Source: Pseudomonas sp. B21-023
Lineage (GTDB): Bacteria > Pseudomonadota > Gammaproteobacteria > Pseudomonadales > Pseudomonadaceae
Direction: 5' to 3'
Length of the DNA: 64,000 nt
Assembly (NCBI RefSeq): GCF_024749165.1
Contig: NZ_CP087190.1
Span: forward strand, 5,801,501 to 5,865,500
The notes beneath the pieces are model-generated. The model worked only from the letters and a program-made list of their open reading frames with translations, was not told where the DNA came from and did no database searches. Each line of letters begins with the position of its first letter. Position 1 is the stretch's first letter. The position numbers and the translations under genes were made by a program. This document shows positions 33,607 through 41,615 of this stretch, in pieces.

Positions 33607-35007
33607 ATGAAATCCTATGACGTGGTGATCATCGGCGGCGGCCCCGGCGGCTACAACGCAGCAATCCGCGCGGGCCAGCTGGGCCTGAGCGTGGCCTGTG
33701 TCGAGGGTCGCTCGACCTTGGGCGGCACCTGCCTGAACGTCGGTTGCATGCCTTCCAAGGCATTGCTGCACGCTTCCGAGTTGTATGAGGCAGCCAGTGG
33801 CGATGAGTTCGCCCATCTGGGAATCGAGGTCAAGCCGACCCTCAACCTGGGCCAGATGATGAAGCAGAAAGATGAAAGCGTGACGGGCCTGACCAAGGGC
33901 ATCGAATACCTGTTCCGCAAGAACAAGGTTGACTGGATCAAGGGCTGGGGCCGCCTGGACGGGGTTGGCAAGGTGATCGTCAAGGCCGAGGACGGCAGCG
34001 AAACCACCCTGCAGGCCAAGGACATCGTCATTGCCACCGGCTCGGAACCCACGCCGCTGCCTGGCGTGACCATCGACAACCAGCGCATCATCGACTCCAC
34101 CGGCGCCCTGTCGCTGCCCCAGGTGCCCAAGCACCTGATCGTCATCGGCGCCGGGGTGATCGGCCTGGAGCTGGGTTCGGTATGGCGTCGCCTGGGTGCC
34201 GAAGTGACGGTGATCGAGTACCTGGACCGCATCTGCCCTGGCACCGACGAAGAAACCGCCAAGACCCTGCAGAAAGCCCTGGCCAAGCAAGGCATGGCCT
34301 TCAAGCTGGGCAGCAAGGTGACCCAGGCCACGGCCGCGGCCGACGGCGTCACACTGACCCTGGAACCCGCCGCCGGTGGTACCGCCGAAACCCTGCAGGC
34401 CGACTACGTGCTGGTAGCTATCGGCCGCCGTCCTTATACCCAGGGCCTGAACCTGGAAAGCGCCGGGCTGGAAACCGACAAGCGCGGCATGCTCGCCAAC
34501 GACCATCACCGCAGCGCGGTGCCTGGCATCTGGGTGATCGGCGACGTCACCTCCGGACCGATGCTGGCACACAAGGCCGAGGACGAAGCGGTGTCGTGCA
34601 TCGAGCGCATCGCTGGCAAGGCCCATGAAGTCAACTACAACCTCATCCCGGGCGTCATCTACACCCGCCCGGAACTGGCCAGCGTCGGCAAGACCGAAGA
34701 GCAGCTCAAAGCCGAAGGGCGGGCCTACAAGGTCGGCAAGTTCCCCTTCACCGCCAACAGCCGCGCCAAGATCAACCATGAGACCGAGGGCTTCGCCAAA
34801 GTCATCGCCGATGCCGAGACCGATGAGGTGCTGGGCGTGCATCTGGTCGGCCCAAGCGTGAGCGAGATGATTGGCGAGTTCTGCGTGGCTATGGAGTTCT
34901 CGGCCTCGGCCGAGGACATCGCCCTCACCTGCCACCCGCACCCGACCCGCTCCGAGGCCCTGCGCCAGGCGGCGATGAATGTGGAAGGGATGGCGATGCA
35001 GATCTGA
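33607..35007 (+). CDS. lpd3: Dihydrolipoyl dehydrogenase Lpd3
   Basis: A 466-residue flavoprotein reoxidising dihydrolipoamide in 2-oxoacid dehydrogenase complexes or the glycine cleavage system. FAD site VVIIGGGPGGYNAAIRAGQL, redox disulfide GGTCLNVGCMPSKALL (about 39-54), NAD site IVIGAGVIGLELGSVWRRLG, and C-terminal catalytic dyad HPHPTRSEAL. ATG 33607 follows GGAG with rather long spacing; the frame above is not conserved-looking. It is not in a complex operon, as expected for the orphan Lpd3 of Pseudomonas. Confidence 0.92.
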   Translation: MKSYDVVIIGGGPGGYNAAIRAGQLGLSVACVEGRSTLGGTCLNVGCMPSKALLHASELYEAASGDEFAHLGIEVKPTLNLGQMMKQKDESVTGLTKGIEYLFRKNKVDWIKGWGRLDGVGKVIVKAEDGSETTLQAKDIVIATGSEPTPLPGVTIDNQRIIDSTGALSLPQVPKHLIVIGAGVIGLELGSVWRRLGAEVTVIEYLDRICPGTDEETAKTLQKALAKQGMAFKLGSKVTQATAAADGVTLTLEPAAGGTAETLQADYVLVAIGRRPYTQGLNLESAGLETDKRGMLANDHHRSAVPGIWVIGDVTSGPMLAHKAEDEAVSCIERIAGKAHEVNYNLIPGVIYTRPELASVGKTEEQLKAEGRAYKVGKFPFTANSRAKINHETEGFAKVIADAETDEVLGVHLVGPSVSEMIGEFCVAMEFSASAEDIALTCHPHPTRSEALRQAAMNVEGMAMQI

Positions 35008-35013
35008 CTTCTG

Positions 35014-35033
35014 GGGGGCCGCTTTGCGGCCCC
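35014..35033. terminator. Hairpin between lpd3 and hcnC
   Basis: GGGGCCGC-TTT-GCGGCCCC (35015-35033 region) lies 7 bp after the lpd3 stop and 9 bp before the convergent hcnC stop. It could end transcription from both sides; the T-tract is lacking. Confidence 0.6.
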
Positions 35034-35041
35034 TGCACCCG

Positions 35042-36292
35042 TCAACCGTGCGCCAACTGTTTATCCACACCTGCGCGGAACCGCGAAGCCAGGAACGGTG
35101 TGATGTCCAACGGCAGCGGCTCATTGTGGACAACCTTGTCCAGCAACACGCCAGTAATCGCCGACGTCAGAATCCCGGTACGGAAATGTCCACAGGCGTT
35201 GAAATACCCTTGGACATTATCCACAGGCCCGAGAATCGGCAGCTCGTCCGGTGACCCAGGCCGCAAGCCAGCCCAGGTGCGCTTGAGGTTCACCTGCGCC
35301 AGCTGTGGCACACAGCGGATCGCCCCCTGCACCAACCCGTTGATCTCCGGGAAGGTATTGGTGACATCGAAGCCCTTCTCCTCGGTGGTACTGCCGATCA
35401 GGATCTCGCCGTTGTCCTTCTGCGCCATGTAGCAATCGCTGGTGGTGATGCAGCCATCGAGCAGCTTGGGTAGACGCTCGGTCAGCACGATCTGGCCTTT
35501 CACCGGCTTGACCGGAATGCTCTCCCCGGTCGCCCACTCGCTCAGTTCCGCCGCCCAGGCGCCAGCGGCATTGATCAATGTGCCGCAATGGAACTCACCG
35601 GCTTCGGCGGTACGCACGCCCTTGATCCGTGAGCCTTCATGCAGCACGCCGGTGATGTTCACGTTCGGGTACAGGTCGACGCCGTTCTGCCGCGCCGCCT
35701 CCATGAACGCATCACCCAGGCGGAACGGGCTGACCTGGTGATCGCAGAGAAACTCCAGCGCGCCATTGGCCTTGAGCGTTACCGCCGGCTCCGAAGCGCG
35801 CAGCGCGTCGCGGTCGAGCCAGCGAACCTGGTCGGCCAGGTGCGGGATCTGCTTGACGATATGTTCGGCGTACAGCTGGTCTTCTTCATCCTGGATGATG
35901 TACTTGAGCCCGGTCCGCTCGAACTTGAAGTCCATGCCGTGGCGTCCGATCAGCTCCTGGTGCAGCTGTGGATAAATCGCATTGGACTGCAAGGCGAAGT
36001 CGAAGAAGCATTCCGGCAGGATGTGCGGCGTGCTCGAATCGACCACCACCGCCGCGCCGTTGGCCTCGCGCTTGCTGCGCGAGGACATCATGCGAAAGAA
36101 GATCACCCCGCAACCCAGCCCCACTGATTCGCCGATGGCCCACAGGCCGCCGGCCGAAGCGCGGGTAGCGTTGCCCGGGCGCTTGCAGTCGATCAAGGCG
36201 ATCTTCAGGTTCTTGCGCTTGGACAGCTGGTAGGCGCAGGACGCGCCGATCACCCCGCCACCGGCGATGATGATGTCGTAGTGCTTGTTCAT
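35042..36292 (-). CDS. hcnC: Hydrogen cyanide synthase subunit HcnC
   Basis: A 416-residue FAD-dependent amine oxidase-like subunit of glycine-oxidising, membrane-bound HCN synthase (glycine to HCN and CO2). FAD site DIIIAGGGVIGASCAYQLSK, then RASAGGLWAIGESVGLGCGV, FKFERTGLKYIIQDEEDQLY, and the C-terminal RPGSPDELPILGPV plus GHFRTGILTSAITG. The whole matches HcnC of Pseudomonas rather than the related D-hydroxyproline dehydrogenase. ATG 36292 is directly after the hcnB stop (2 bp). It is the third gene of hcnABC. Confidence 0.9.
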   Translation of the reverse strand: MNKHYDIIIAGGGVIGASCAYQLSKRKNLKIALIDCKRPGNATRASAGGLWAIGESVGLGCGVIFFRMMSSRSKREANGAAVVVDSSTPHILPECFFDFALQSNAIYPQLHQELIGRHGMDFKFERTGLKYIIQDEEDQLYAEHIVKQIPHLADQVRWLDRDALRASEPAVTLKANGALEFLCDHQVSPFRLGDAFMEAARQNGVDLYPNVNITGVLHEGSRIKGVRTAEAGEFHCGTLINAAGAWAAELSEWATGESIPVKPVKGQIVLTERLPKLLDGCITTSDCYMAQKDNGEILIGSTTEEKGFDVTNTFPEINGLVQGAIRCVPQLAQVNLKRTWAGLRPGSPDELPILGPVDNVQGYFNACGHFRTGILTSAITGVLLDKVVHNEPLPLDITPFLASRFRAGVDKQLAHG

Positions 36293-36294
36293 GC

Positions 36295-37689
36295 TCAGGC
36301 CTCCGTGCCGAGTTGTTCGAATGCGGAAAACGGGATTGGGTCCACCGGGAAGCGCGGGCGCAGCCAACCCACGTCCTTGCGCCCGGTGGCGCTGCGCAGG
36401 CGGTCGCTGCAGTAACCGACGCACATGCGCCCCTGGCAGTCGCCCATGCTCACCCGGGTGCGCATCTTAAGGCTGGCCATGTCTTGCACACCCTGCTCCA
36501 GGGCCAGATCGATCTGCTCGCGAGTCACGTGTTCGCAACGGCAGATCACCGTATCGGCCTGGGGCAGTTCGACTTGCGCTGCACCGCGGGCGGTGTAGCG
36601 CTCAACCCCGGAACGGAAGCGCTTGATCGCCGCCAGCTTGCCCAGGTAGCGCTCACGACGCTCGATCGCCTGCTCGGCATCGAGCTTGCCCATCTGCTGG
36701 AGCATCGAAACCGCGGCGATGCGCCCGGTCAACATGGCCGCCTCGCCACCGCGAATCCCGGCCATGTCGCCCGCCAGGTGAATGTTCGGCTGGCTGCTTT
36801 GCTGCCACACGTTGCATTCGGCGCGCAGGTAACCGTCCTCGCTGAAACCATGGGCCAGGCCCAGTTGCTGGCTGAGCTGGGTACGCGGGATGAAGCCATA
36901 GCCCACTGCCAGGGTGCGCACCTGCTCGCGCTGGACACGGCTCATGTCCGGTTGCCAGTCCTGGGTGTAGGGTGCGACCTCGACTTCCTGCAGCTCGCCC
37001 TCCCCTGTGGCGCCCACCACGCCCCAGCCATAGTGCATGGGGATGCCGTTGAGCTTCATGTAGGCGAGCATGCTCAGGCCGTCGAGGAACAGCTGCGGCT
37101 TGTTCATCAGCGCCAGGCTTTCCTTGGCGATGCGGTTGAACGAGCAGGCCTCGTACACCCCCGCCACCTTGGCACCGGCCGCGTGCAACTGGCAGGCGAC
37201 CAGTGGCAGCAAAGGCCCGGTACCAGCAATCAGGGTACTGCCCAGTGGCTTGACCACACCGCTTTTGATCTGCAGTTGCAAACCACCGAGCAGGATCACG
37301 CCCGGCAAGGTCCAGCCGGGGAATGGCACGTTGCGTTCATGGCAACCGGCAGCCAGCAGCAGGTGGGAATAGTCGATCTCGTGCAGGCGCTCGTCGCCAT
37401 CGAGGACCATCAGCCGCTGGTCGTCACCGCCCACCACGCGATGGTTCAGACGCAGGTCGATGCGTTCGGTGCAGGCGGCGAAATCTTCGTGCAGCTTGGT
37501 CAGGGCCTTGGTGTAACGCGGGCCCAGGTAGCCCAGGTCGACACCGGCGCGCAACGGGCCACGATAGACCACGCCACCGGGGCGCGAGGCCTCATCGAAC
37601 AGCAGGCAATCCACGCCATGTTCGGCCAGCTCGATGGCCGCACCCATGCCGGCCGAGCCGCCACCGACGATCACAGGACGAAGGCTCAT
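36295..37689 (-). CDS. hcnB: Hydrogen cyanide synthase subunit HcnB
   Basis: A 464-residue FAD/NAD(P)-fold subunit of HCN synthase. N-terminal FAD site PVIVGGGSAGMGAAIELAEH, a second nucleotide-type fold with GCHERNVPFPGWTLPGVILL, and a C-terminal cysteine cluster (VICRCEHVTREQ and GDCQGRMCVGYC) of the BFD-like [2Fe-2S] type. Start overlaps the hcnA stop by 4 bp. The alternative, the homologous hydroxyproline/opine dehydrogenase subunits, is less likely given the close HcnA partner sequence. Confidence 0.9.
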   Translation of the reverse strand: MSLRPVIVGGGSAGMGAAIELAEHGVDCLLFDEASRPGGVVYRGPLRAGVDLGYLGPRYTKALTKLHEDFAACTERIDLRLNHRVVGGDDQRLMVLDGDERLHEIDYSHLLLAAGCHERNVPFPGWTLPGVILLGGLQLQIKSGVVKPLGSTLIAGTGPLLPLVACQLHAAGAKVAGVYEACSFNRIAKESLALMNKPQLFLDGLSMLAYMKLNGIPMHYGWGVVGATGEGELQEVEVAPYTQDWQPDMSRVQREQVRTLAVGYGFIPRTQLSQQLGLAHGFSEDGYLRAECNVWQQSSQPNIHLAGDMAGIRGGEAAMLTGRIAAVSMLQQMGKLDAEQAIERRERYLGKLAAIKRFRSGVERYTARGAAQVELPQADTVICRCEHVTREQIDLALEQGVQDMASLKMRTRVSMGDCQGRMCVGYCSDRLRSATGRKDVGWLRPRFPVDPIPFSAFEQLGTEA

Positions 37690-37994
37690 GGGCGAACCTC
37701 CTCTTGCACTCGGTTGACTTCAGTCTCGATGCTCATCCCCGGCTTGACCACAGTCTGACAAGCCCGACGCTTGGGTCGGCCGTCGATCTGCACCAGACAG
37801 CAGTGGCAGACCCCCATGCCGCAATAGGCACCGCTGAGCTGGCCATGATCGTTGCGCGCAACCTGGCGCAGCCCGACGGCATTCAAGACGCTCAGTACGG
37901 TTTCACCGGGTGCGGCAACCACCGGGGTACCGTTTAGATGAATCGTCAGGTCGGCGCCCGACAGTGGCTGAATATCGAGTTTCCTTTCCAGCAT
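37686..37994 (-). CDS. hcnA: Hydrogen cyanide synthase subunit HcnA (2Fe-2S)
   Basis: A 102-residue ferredoxin-like [2Fe-2S] subunit. Fe-S motif AYCGMGVCHCCLVQIDGRPK with a later ACQTVV provides the cysteines. Length about 104 in known HcnA. The start ATG has GAGG 9 bp upstream and, further 5', a perfect RsmA/CsrA motif (separate entry), consistent with the Gac/Rsm control known for hcnA. No clear ANR box (TTGAT-N4-ATCAA) was seen upstream, which is unlike classical hcn promoters. Confidence 0.9.
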   Translation of the reverse strand: MLERKLDIQPLSGADLTIHLNGTPVVAAPGETVLSVLNAVGLRQVARNDHGQLSGAYCGMGVCHCCLVQIDGRPKRRACQTVVKPGMSIETEVNRVQEEVRP

Positions 37995-38008
37995 CAGCGT
38001 TTACCTCG

Positions 38009-38018
38009 TCGTCCTTGT
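38009..38018 (-). promoter_or_regulatory. RsmA/RsmE-binding motif in hcnA leader
   Basis: The minus-strand leader reads ACAAGGACGA, a full match to the CsrA/RsmA consensus (A/U)CANGGANG(U/A), ending 15 nt before the hcnA ATG. It supports translational repression of hcnA by Rsm proteins and derepression by Gac-controlled small RNAs, as known in related species. Confidence 0.7.
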
Positions 38019-38125
38019 TTAGGCAGGATCGTGAAGGTAAGGCAGATTCCGTCCGGAAAAGATGACCTATGCCATGACAACCACACAGCCAGGCACACAC
38101 TCGATGAAAGGCGAATCAAGCAAGT

Positions 38126-38158
38126 GGCCGATACGTTCCAGATTGGAACGTATCGGCC
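38126..38158 (-). terminator. Strong hairpin between desaturase and hcnA
   Basis: GGCCGATACGTTCC and GGAACGTATCGGCC (14-bp perfect arms, 5-bp loop), 9 bp after the desaturase stop codon. It has no T-run on the minus strand, so it may be a weak terminator, an mRNA-stability element or a protein-binding site separating the new cluster from hcnABC. Confidence 0.6.
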
Positions 38159-38166
38159 CTGCCGGG

Positions 38167-39153
38167 TCACTCGGCGGTCATTACCGCGCTGATCTTACCG
38201 CTTCTATAGGCATCGAAGATCTGGGCAAGGCTGGATCTGGCTTCGCCTTTGGCGGTGAAGATTCCGCCACAACCACGGTTCGCCTCTGCGTAGCTGGGAT
38301 CGTCCATCAGTACCAGGTGCGCCTTCTTGAGGTTCCAGAAGGGCACGCCGGCAAAAAGGTGGTGCGTAAGGTGATAGTTGTCGCCATGCATGCCAATGAA
38401 CAAGCGCTCGATGAGGCTGGGGAAGCGATTGCGGGTCAACTTCACTTCATCCTTGTATACCCCGAACATACCGAAGTGCTCGGATATCTCGGAAAGCCAG
38501 CCGATCACCTGAAACGCGGTGAAGTACGGCACAAGCCAGAACAGCAGGTAACCCCAGGGCCCCACCGAGTACCAGAACAGGGCCAGGATCACCAGGTGCA
38601 CGGCCAGCAGTTTGAGGCCCTGCATGGGCTTGGCCACAACATCACCAGCGCGGTTTTTCACCAGGTAGACGAAATAATGCGAGGTGTTGGTCAGCGTGAT
38701 GCTCTTGAGCAGGTGACGCAGGAGAAAGTCGAGCCGATCACTCGCGGCATACAGACCAGAATCGATGTAGTACCTGTGGTCGGGATCGGCGTCCTGGTCC
38801 CCCAGGTGATGATGATGCAGTTGCACGTGGGAGCGGCGATACGCTTCGTAGTTCTGGAAGATCGGGTAGGCAAGCAAGTATTCGCCGATCAGCCGGCAGA
38901 GCACTTTGTGGCTCATCAAGGTCATGTGCGCCGCTTCGTGCAACAACGAAGCGAGCGCGCGCTGACGTGAGCCGATCATCAGTACGGTCAGCGGATAGAA
39001 ATACGGGCTTTGCAGGCTCAGGTACACCGCGAGCGCGATGACGGCCACATCCAGAGAAAGGCCAAGCGCCCAGTGCCAGTTGTCCTTTTCGTATAAAGGA
39101 CGCAAGCGCTCCTTGATTTCAGCGGACGGTTTGAATCGGTTCACATCGTTCAT
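38167..39153 (-). CDS. Membrane di-iron fatty-acid-desaturase-family oxidase
   Basis: A 328-residue integral membrane protein with about four hydrophobic segments and the three His boxes of membrane di-iron desaturases: HEAAH, HVQLHHHH and HLTHH. The mature enzyme would use O2 to insert a double bond or hydroxyl group. In this setting (ATP-grasp, PLP enzymes, exporter) the substrate is more likely a small amino-acid-derived molecule than a lipid; RtxC of rhizobitoxine synthesis is a precedent. ATG 39153 follows AGGGA; the frame above is shadow. 130 bp after the aminotransferase gene, likely the last gene of the cluster. Confidence 0.82.
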   Translation of the reverse strand: MNDVNRFKPSAEIKERLRPLYEKDNWHWALGLSLDVAVIALAVYLSLQSPYFYPLTVLMIGSRQRALASLLHEAAHMTLMSHKVLCRLIGEYLLAYPIFQNYEAYRRSHVQLHHHHLGDQDADPDHRYYIDSGLYAASDRLDFLLRHLLKSITLTNTSHYFVYLVKNRAGDVVAKPMQGLKLLAVHLVILALFWYSVGPWGYLLFWLVPYFTAFQVIGWLSEISEHFGMFGVYKDEVKLTRNRFPSLIERLFIGMHGDNYHLTHHLFAGVPFWNLKKAHLVLMDDPSYAEANRGCGGIFTAKGEARSSLAQIFDAYRSGKISAVMTAE

Positions 39154-39283
39154 CGAAAGTCCCTGTTCGTTAAGTCGAGGCGATGGAAGGCCCTTGCTCC
39201 TGGCGCCAGCCGATGCCGAGGCGCAGATAGGGCCCAGTTGCAGGTGACAGCCATCGAGGGCGGTGTCACTCGCGCCACAGTCG

Positions 39284-40405
39284 TTACTGGTGAATGTTTC
39301 GCAGCAAGTGCACGAACTGTTCGGCCTGTGAAACGGTGCTGGCGGATCCCAGCGAAACACGCACAAAACGCGGGCCCCCACGGTCACTCATGAAGTACGG
39401 CGTGTGAGCGGCATAACCTGCCCAACAGTTGATGCCATTGACGCGAAGCCTGCTGACCACCTCAGGTGCCGGAACCCCTGCATGGAAAAACGACACGATC
39501 CCTCGCTGGCGCGCCCCAGGAGCGATCAGGCGCAGCTGCGCATTGCCCTCGAGCGCCTGCACCAGGAACCGGTAAGCCGCGCAATCATCGACATAGCCCC
39601 CCGCCAGCCGCTCCTGCACAGCGATGTTCAACCCGATAAACGCGGCGCTGTTGCGTTCCGCATACTCGAAGCAGCGGGCATCGCGCTGATCCAGGCTTAC
39701 ACCATTGGCAACGCTGAAGGTCGCCCGGTGCAGATCGGTGAACCTCGGCTTTGCAACGGCCCGAAACGCCTCGGACAAGTAAGCGAATCCGGTGCCTCTG
39801 GGGCCACAGAGAAACTTGCGCCCGGCAGCTGTCAGCACATCGCAGCCGATGGCCTGGACATCGATCGGCAACATCCCCAGCGACTGGCAGGCGTCGACGA
39901 AAAAGACGCAAGGGTGGCCCCGCAGCAGCCTCCCGACCGCCTCCACATCATTGACGATGCCGCAGCAAGACGGCACGTGGACGATCGAGACGAGCTTGAC
40001 GTCATCGCGCAGATGCTCGGCCAGCCAGGCCAGATCGAGGTCGCCGTTTTCCAGCAAGGGGATGACATCGACCGCCACCCCATGGCGCTGGCGCAAGTGC
40101 TCGAGAGCGATGAGATTGCCCGCATACTCGTAGGGCGTTACCAGGACACGGTCACCGACGTGCCAATCCAGTGCGTCGAGCGCCGTCACCCAGGCCTTCG
40201 TCGCGCTGTCGAACAGCGCGATGTCGCCGGGCTGCGCCCCGATGAGGCGGGCGATGTTGTGGTAGAGCTCATTGTCCAACACTTGCGCGCAGGCCAGCTC
40301 GGCCTCGTAACCACCTTGATCCCGTTCGCGTTGCAGAAACCCCTGCATTGCCTCCAACGCGTGCGCCGACAATAGCCCCGCGCCGGCGGTATTAAAGTGA
40401 ATCAT
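39284..40405 (-). CDS. Class-V aminotransferase-fold PLP enzyme
   Basis: A 373-residue fold-type-I PLP enzyme of the cysteine desulfurase / isopenicillin-N epimerase branch. N-terminal IHFNTAGAGLLSAHALEAMQ, FVDACQSLGMLPIDVQAIGC (PLP aspartate) and the PLP lysine in AAGRKFLCGPRGTGFAYLSE (about residue 211). Could be an aminotransferase, epimerase, desulfurase or C-S lyase (EgtE-like). Start overlaps the MFS stop by 14 bp with a perfect AAGGAGGG ribosome site inside the MFS gene, so it is coupled. Exact reaction unknown. Confidence 0.85.
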   Translation of the reverse strand: MIHFNTAGAGLLSAHALEAMQGFLQRERDQGGYEAELACAQVLDNELYHNIARLIGAQPGDIALFDSATKAWVTALDALDWHVGDRVLVTPYEYAGNLIALEHLRQRHGVAVDVIPLLENGDLDLAWLAEHLRDDVKLVSIVHVPSCCGIVNDVEAVGRLLRGHPCVFFVDACQSLGMLPIDVQAIGCDVLTAAGRKFLCGPRGTGFAYLSEAFRAVAKPRFTDLHRATFSVANGVSLDQRDARCFEYAERNSAAFIGLNIAVQERLAGGYVDDCAAYRFLVQALEGNAQLRLIAPGARQRGIVSFFHAGVPAPEVVSRLRVNGINCWAGYAAHTPYFMSDRGGPRFVRVSLGSASTVSQAEQFVHLLRNIHQ

Positions 40406-41615
40406 GCGCACCCTCCTTGGCCTTGCAACCCATGTAGTAGAAACCCGTCGCCAGTACCACACACAGGCACAGCACATAGAACATGACCTGTGGCTGGTAC
40501 AGCGAAAGCGCCAGCCCGCAGAGCACCGGCCCCAGCGCAGCCCCCAGGTTCGACAGGTTTTGCGCGCCGTAGTAGATGCCGCGCAGATGCGCAGGAGCGA
40601 TGTAGTCGATGAACAGGTATTCGGTGGGGATGATGATGATTTCGCCAACCGTGAACACGATCATCGCGATCACCCAAACCGGCACTTGCTCGGCGACGCT
40701 GAAGCCGACCAATCCCACCAGGAAAAACAGCATTCCCAGGCACAGCATGCGAAAAAGATTGCCCTGGTTGATCCGCGAGCCCACCAGGTACTGCAGGCCA
40801 ATGACCACGCAGGCATTGGTGGTGACCAGGTAGTTGATGACCTGATAGGTGTGCTCCGGGCTGCTGGTGACCAGTAGGTATTGGGACAGGTAGGCGGAGA
40901 ACTGGCCGAACACGATCACGCTGAGCAGGCCACCCAAGGTGAAGCACACCAGGCGATAGTCTTTGAAGAGATACCCGAGCACCTTGAAGAACCCCTGCTC
41001 GGCCGGGGCGCTGGCAACGGGTGTGGATAACTTTTCGCCCAGCAAGGCATACGCCAGCACGAACACCGCTCCCACCAGTCCGGCAGCCGCGAAAGGTACC
41101 CCAGGGCTTACCTTGGCAAGCATGACCCCAAGGAATGGCCCGGCGGCAAAGCCGATATTGGTGAGTGTGTACTTGACCGAGAACACCGCGCCTCTTCGCT
41201 GCGCGACCACCAGTGTGCCGATGCAGGCTTTGACGGCGATATCGATGACTGCATAGGCGAGGTTCACCACCACGATCGCCAGGAAGAACACGCCGAGCAT
41301 GGCGGTATGAAAGGCAGCGCCAAACGCCAGGGCGAACAGACTTCCGGCCACCAGGAGAATCCGATAACTGGAAAACCGGTCGACCAGGAAACCACCGTAC
41401 AGGCTGAGAAGGGAGCTCGCCATCAACGCCCCCCCCAGCGCCAACCCGACATCAGCCACCCCCAGGCCGAAGCGCTCCGCGCAATAGACCACCAGATAAG
41501 GCAGGGTCATTGCCCGCGCCAGGGTGAGGATGAAGGTGGCCGACAGCAGCAGCATCACAGGCGGGGTGTACAGCCTGCCCTCGGCCAGCGTCAGCTCGGC
41601 AGCGCCCTGCTTCAT
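40392..41615 (-). CDS. MFS exporter of the biosynthetic cluster
   Basis: A 407-residue major facilitator protein with about 12 transmembrane helices. Features: LARAMTLPYLVVYCAERFGL near the start, YGGFLVDRFSSYRILLVAGS (loop 2-3 motif), and AQNLSNLGAALGPVLCGLAL. MFS members inside ATP-grasp peptide clusters export the product and give self-resistance; that role is inferred from context. Start overlaps the ATP-grasp stop (ATGA). Confidence 0.85.
   Translation of the reverse strand: MKQGAAELTLAEGRLYTPPVMLLLSATFILTLARAMTLPYLVVYCAERFGLGVADVGLALGGALMASSLLSLYGGFLVDRFSSYRILLVAGSLFALAFGAAFHTAMLGVFFLAIVVVNLAYAVIDIAVKACIGTLVVAQRRGAVFSVKYTLTNIGFAAGPFLGVMLAKVSPGVPFAAAGLVGAVFVLAYALLGEKLSTPVASAPAEQGFFKVLGYLFKDYRLVCFTLGGLLSVIVFGQFSAYLSQYLLVTSSPEHTYQVINYLVTTNACVVIGLQYLVGSRINQGNLFRMLCLGMLFFLVGLVGFSVAEQVPVWVIAMIVFTVGEIIIIPTEYLFIDYIAPAHLRGIYYGAQNLSNLGAALGPVLCGLALSLYQPQVMFYVLCLCVVLATGFYYMGCKAKEGAHDSL

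Noticed and set aside
35042..37994. D-hydroxyproline dehydrogenase or opine oxidase instead of HCN synthase
   Set aside because: Homologous architecture, but the sequences of all three subunits, mainly the Fe-S subunit and the HcnC-type motifs, agree better with HcnABC.
37995..38166. ANR box upstream of hcnA
   Set aside because: Only TTGATTCGCC with a distant ATC was seen; spacing does not fit TTGAT-N4-ATCAA.
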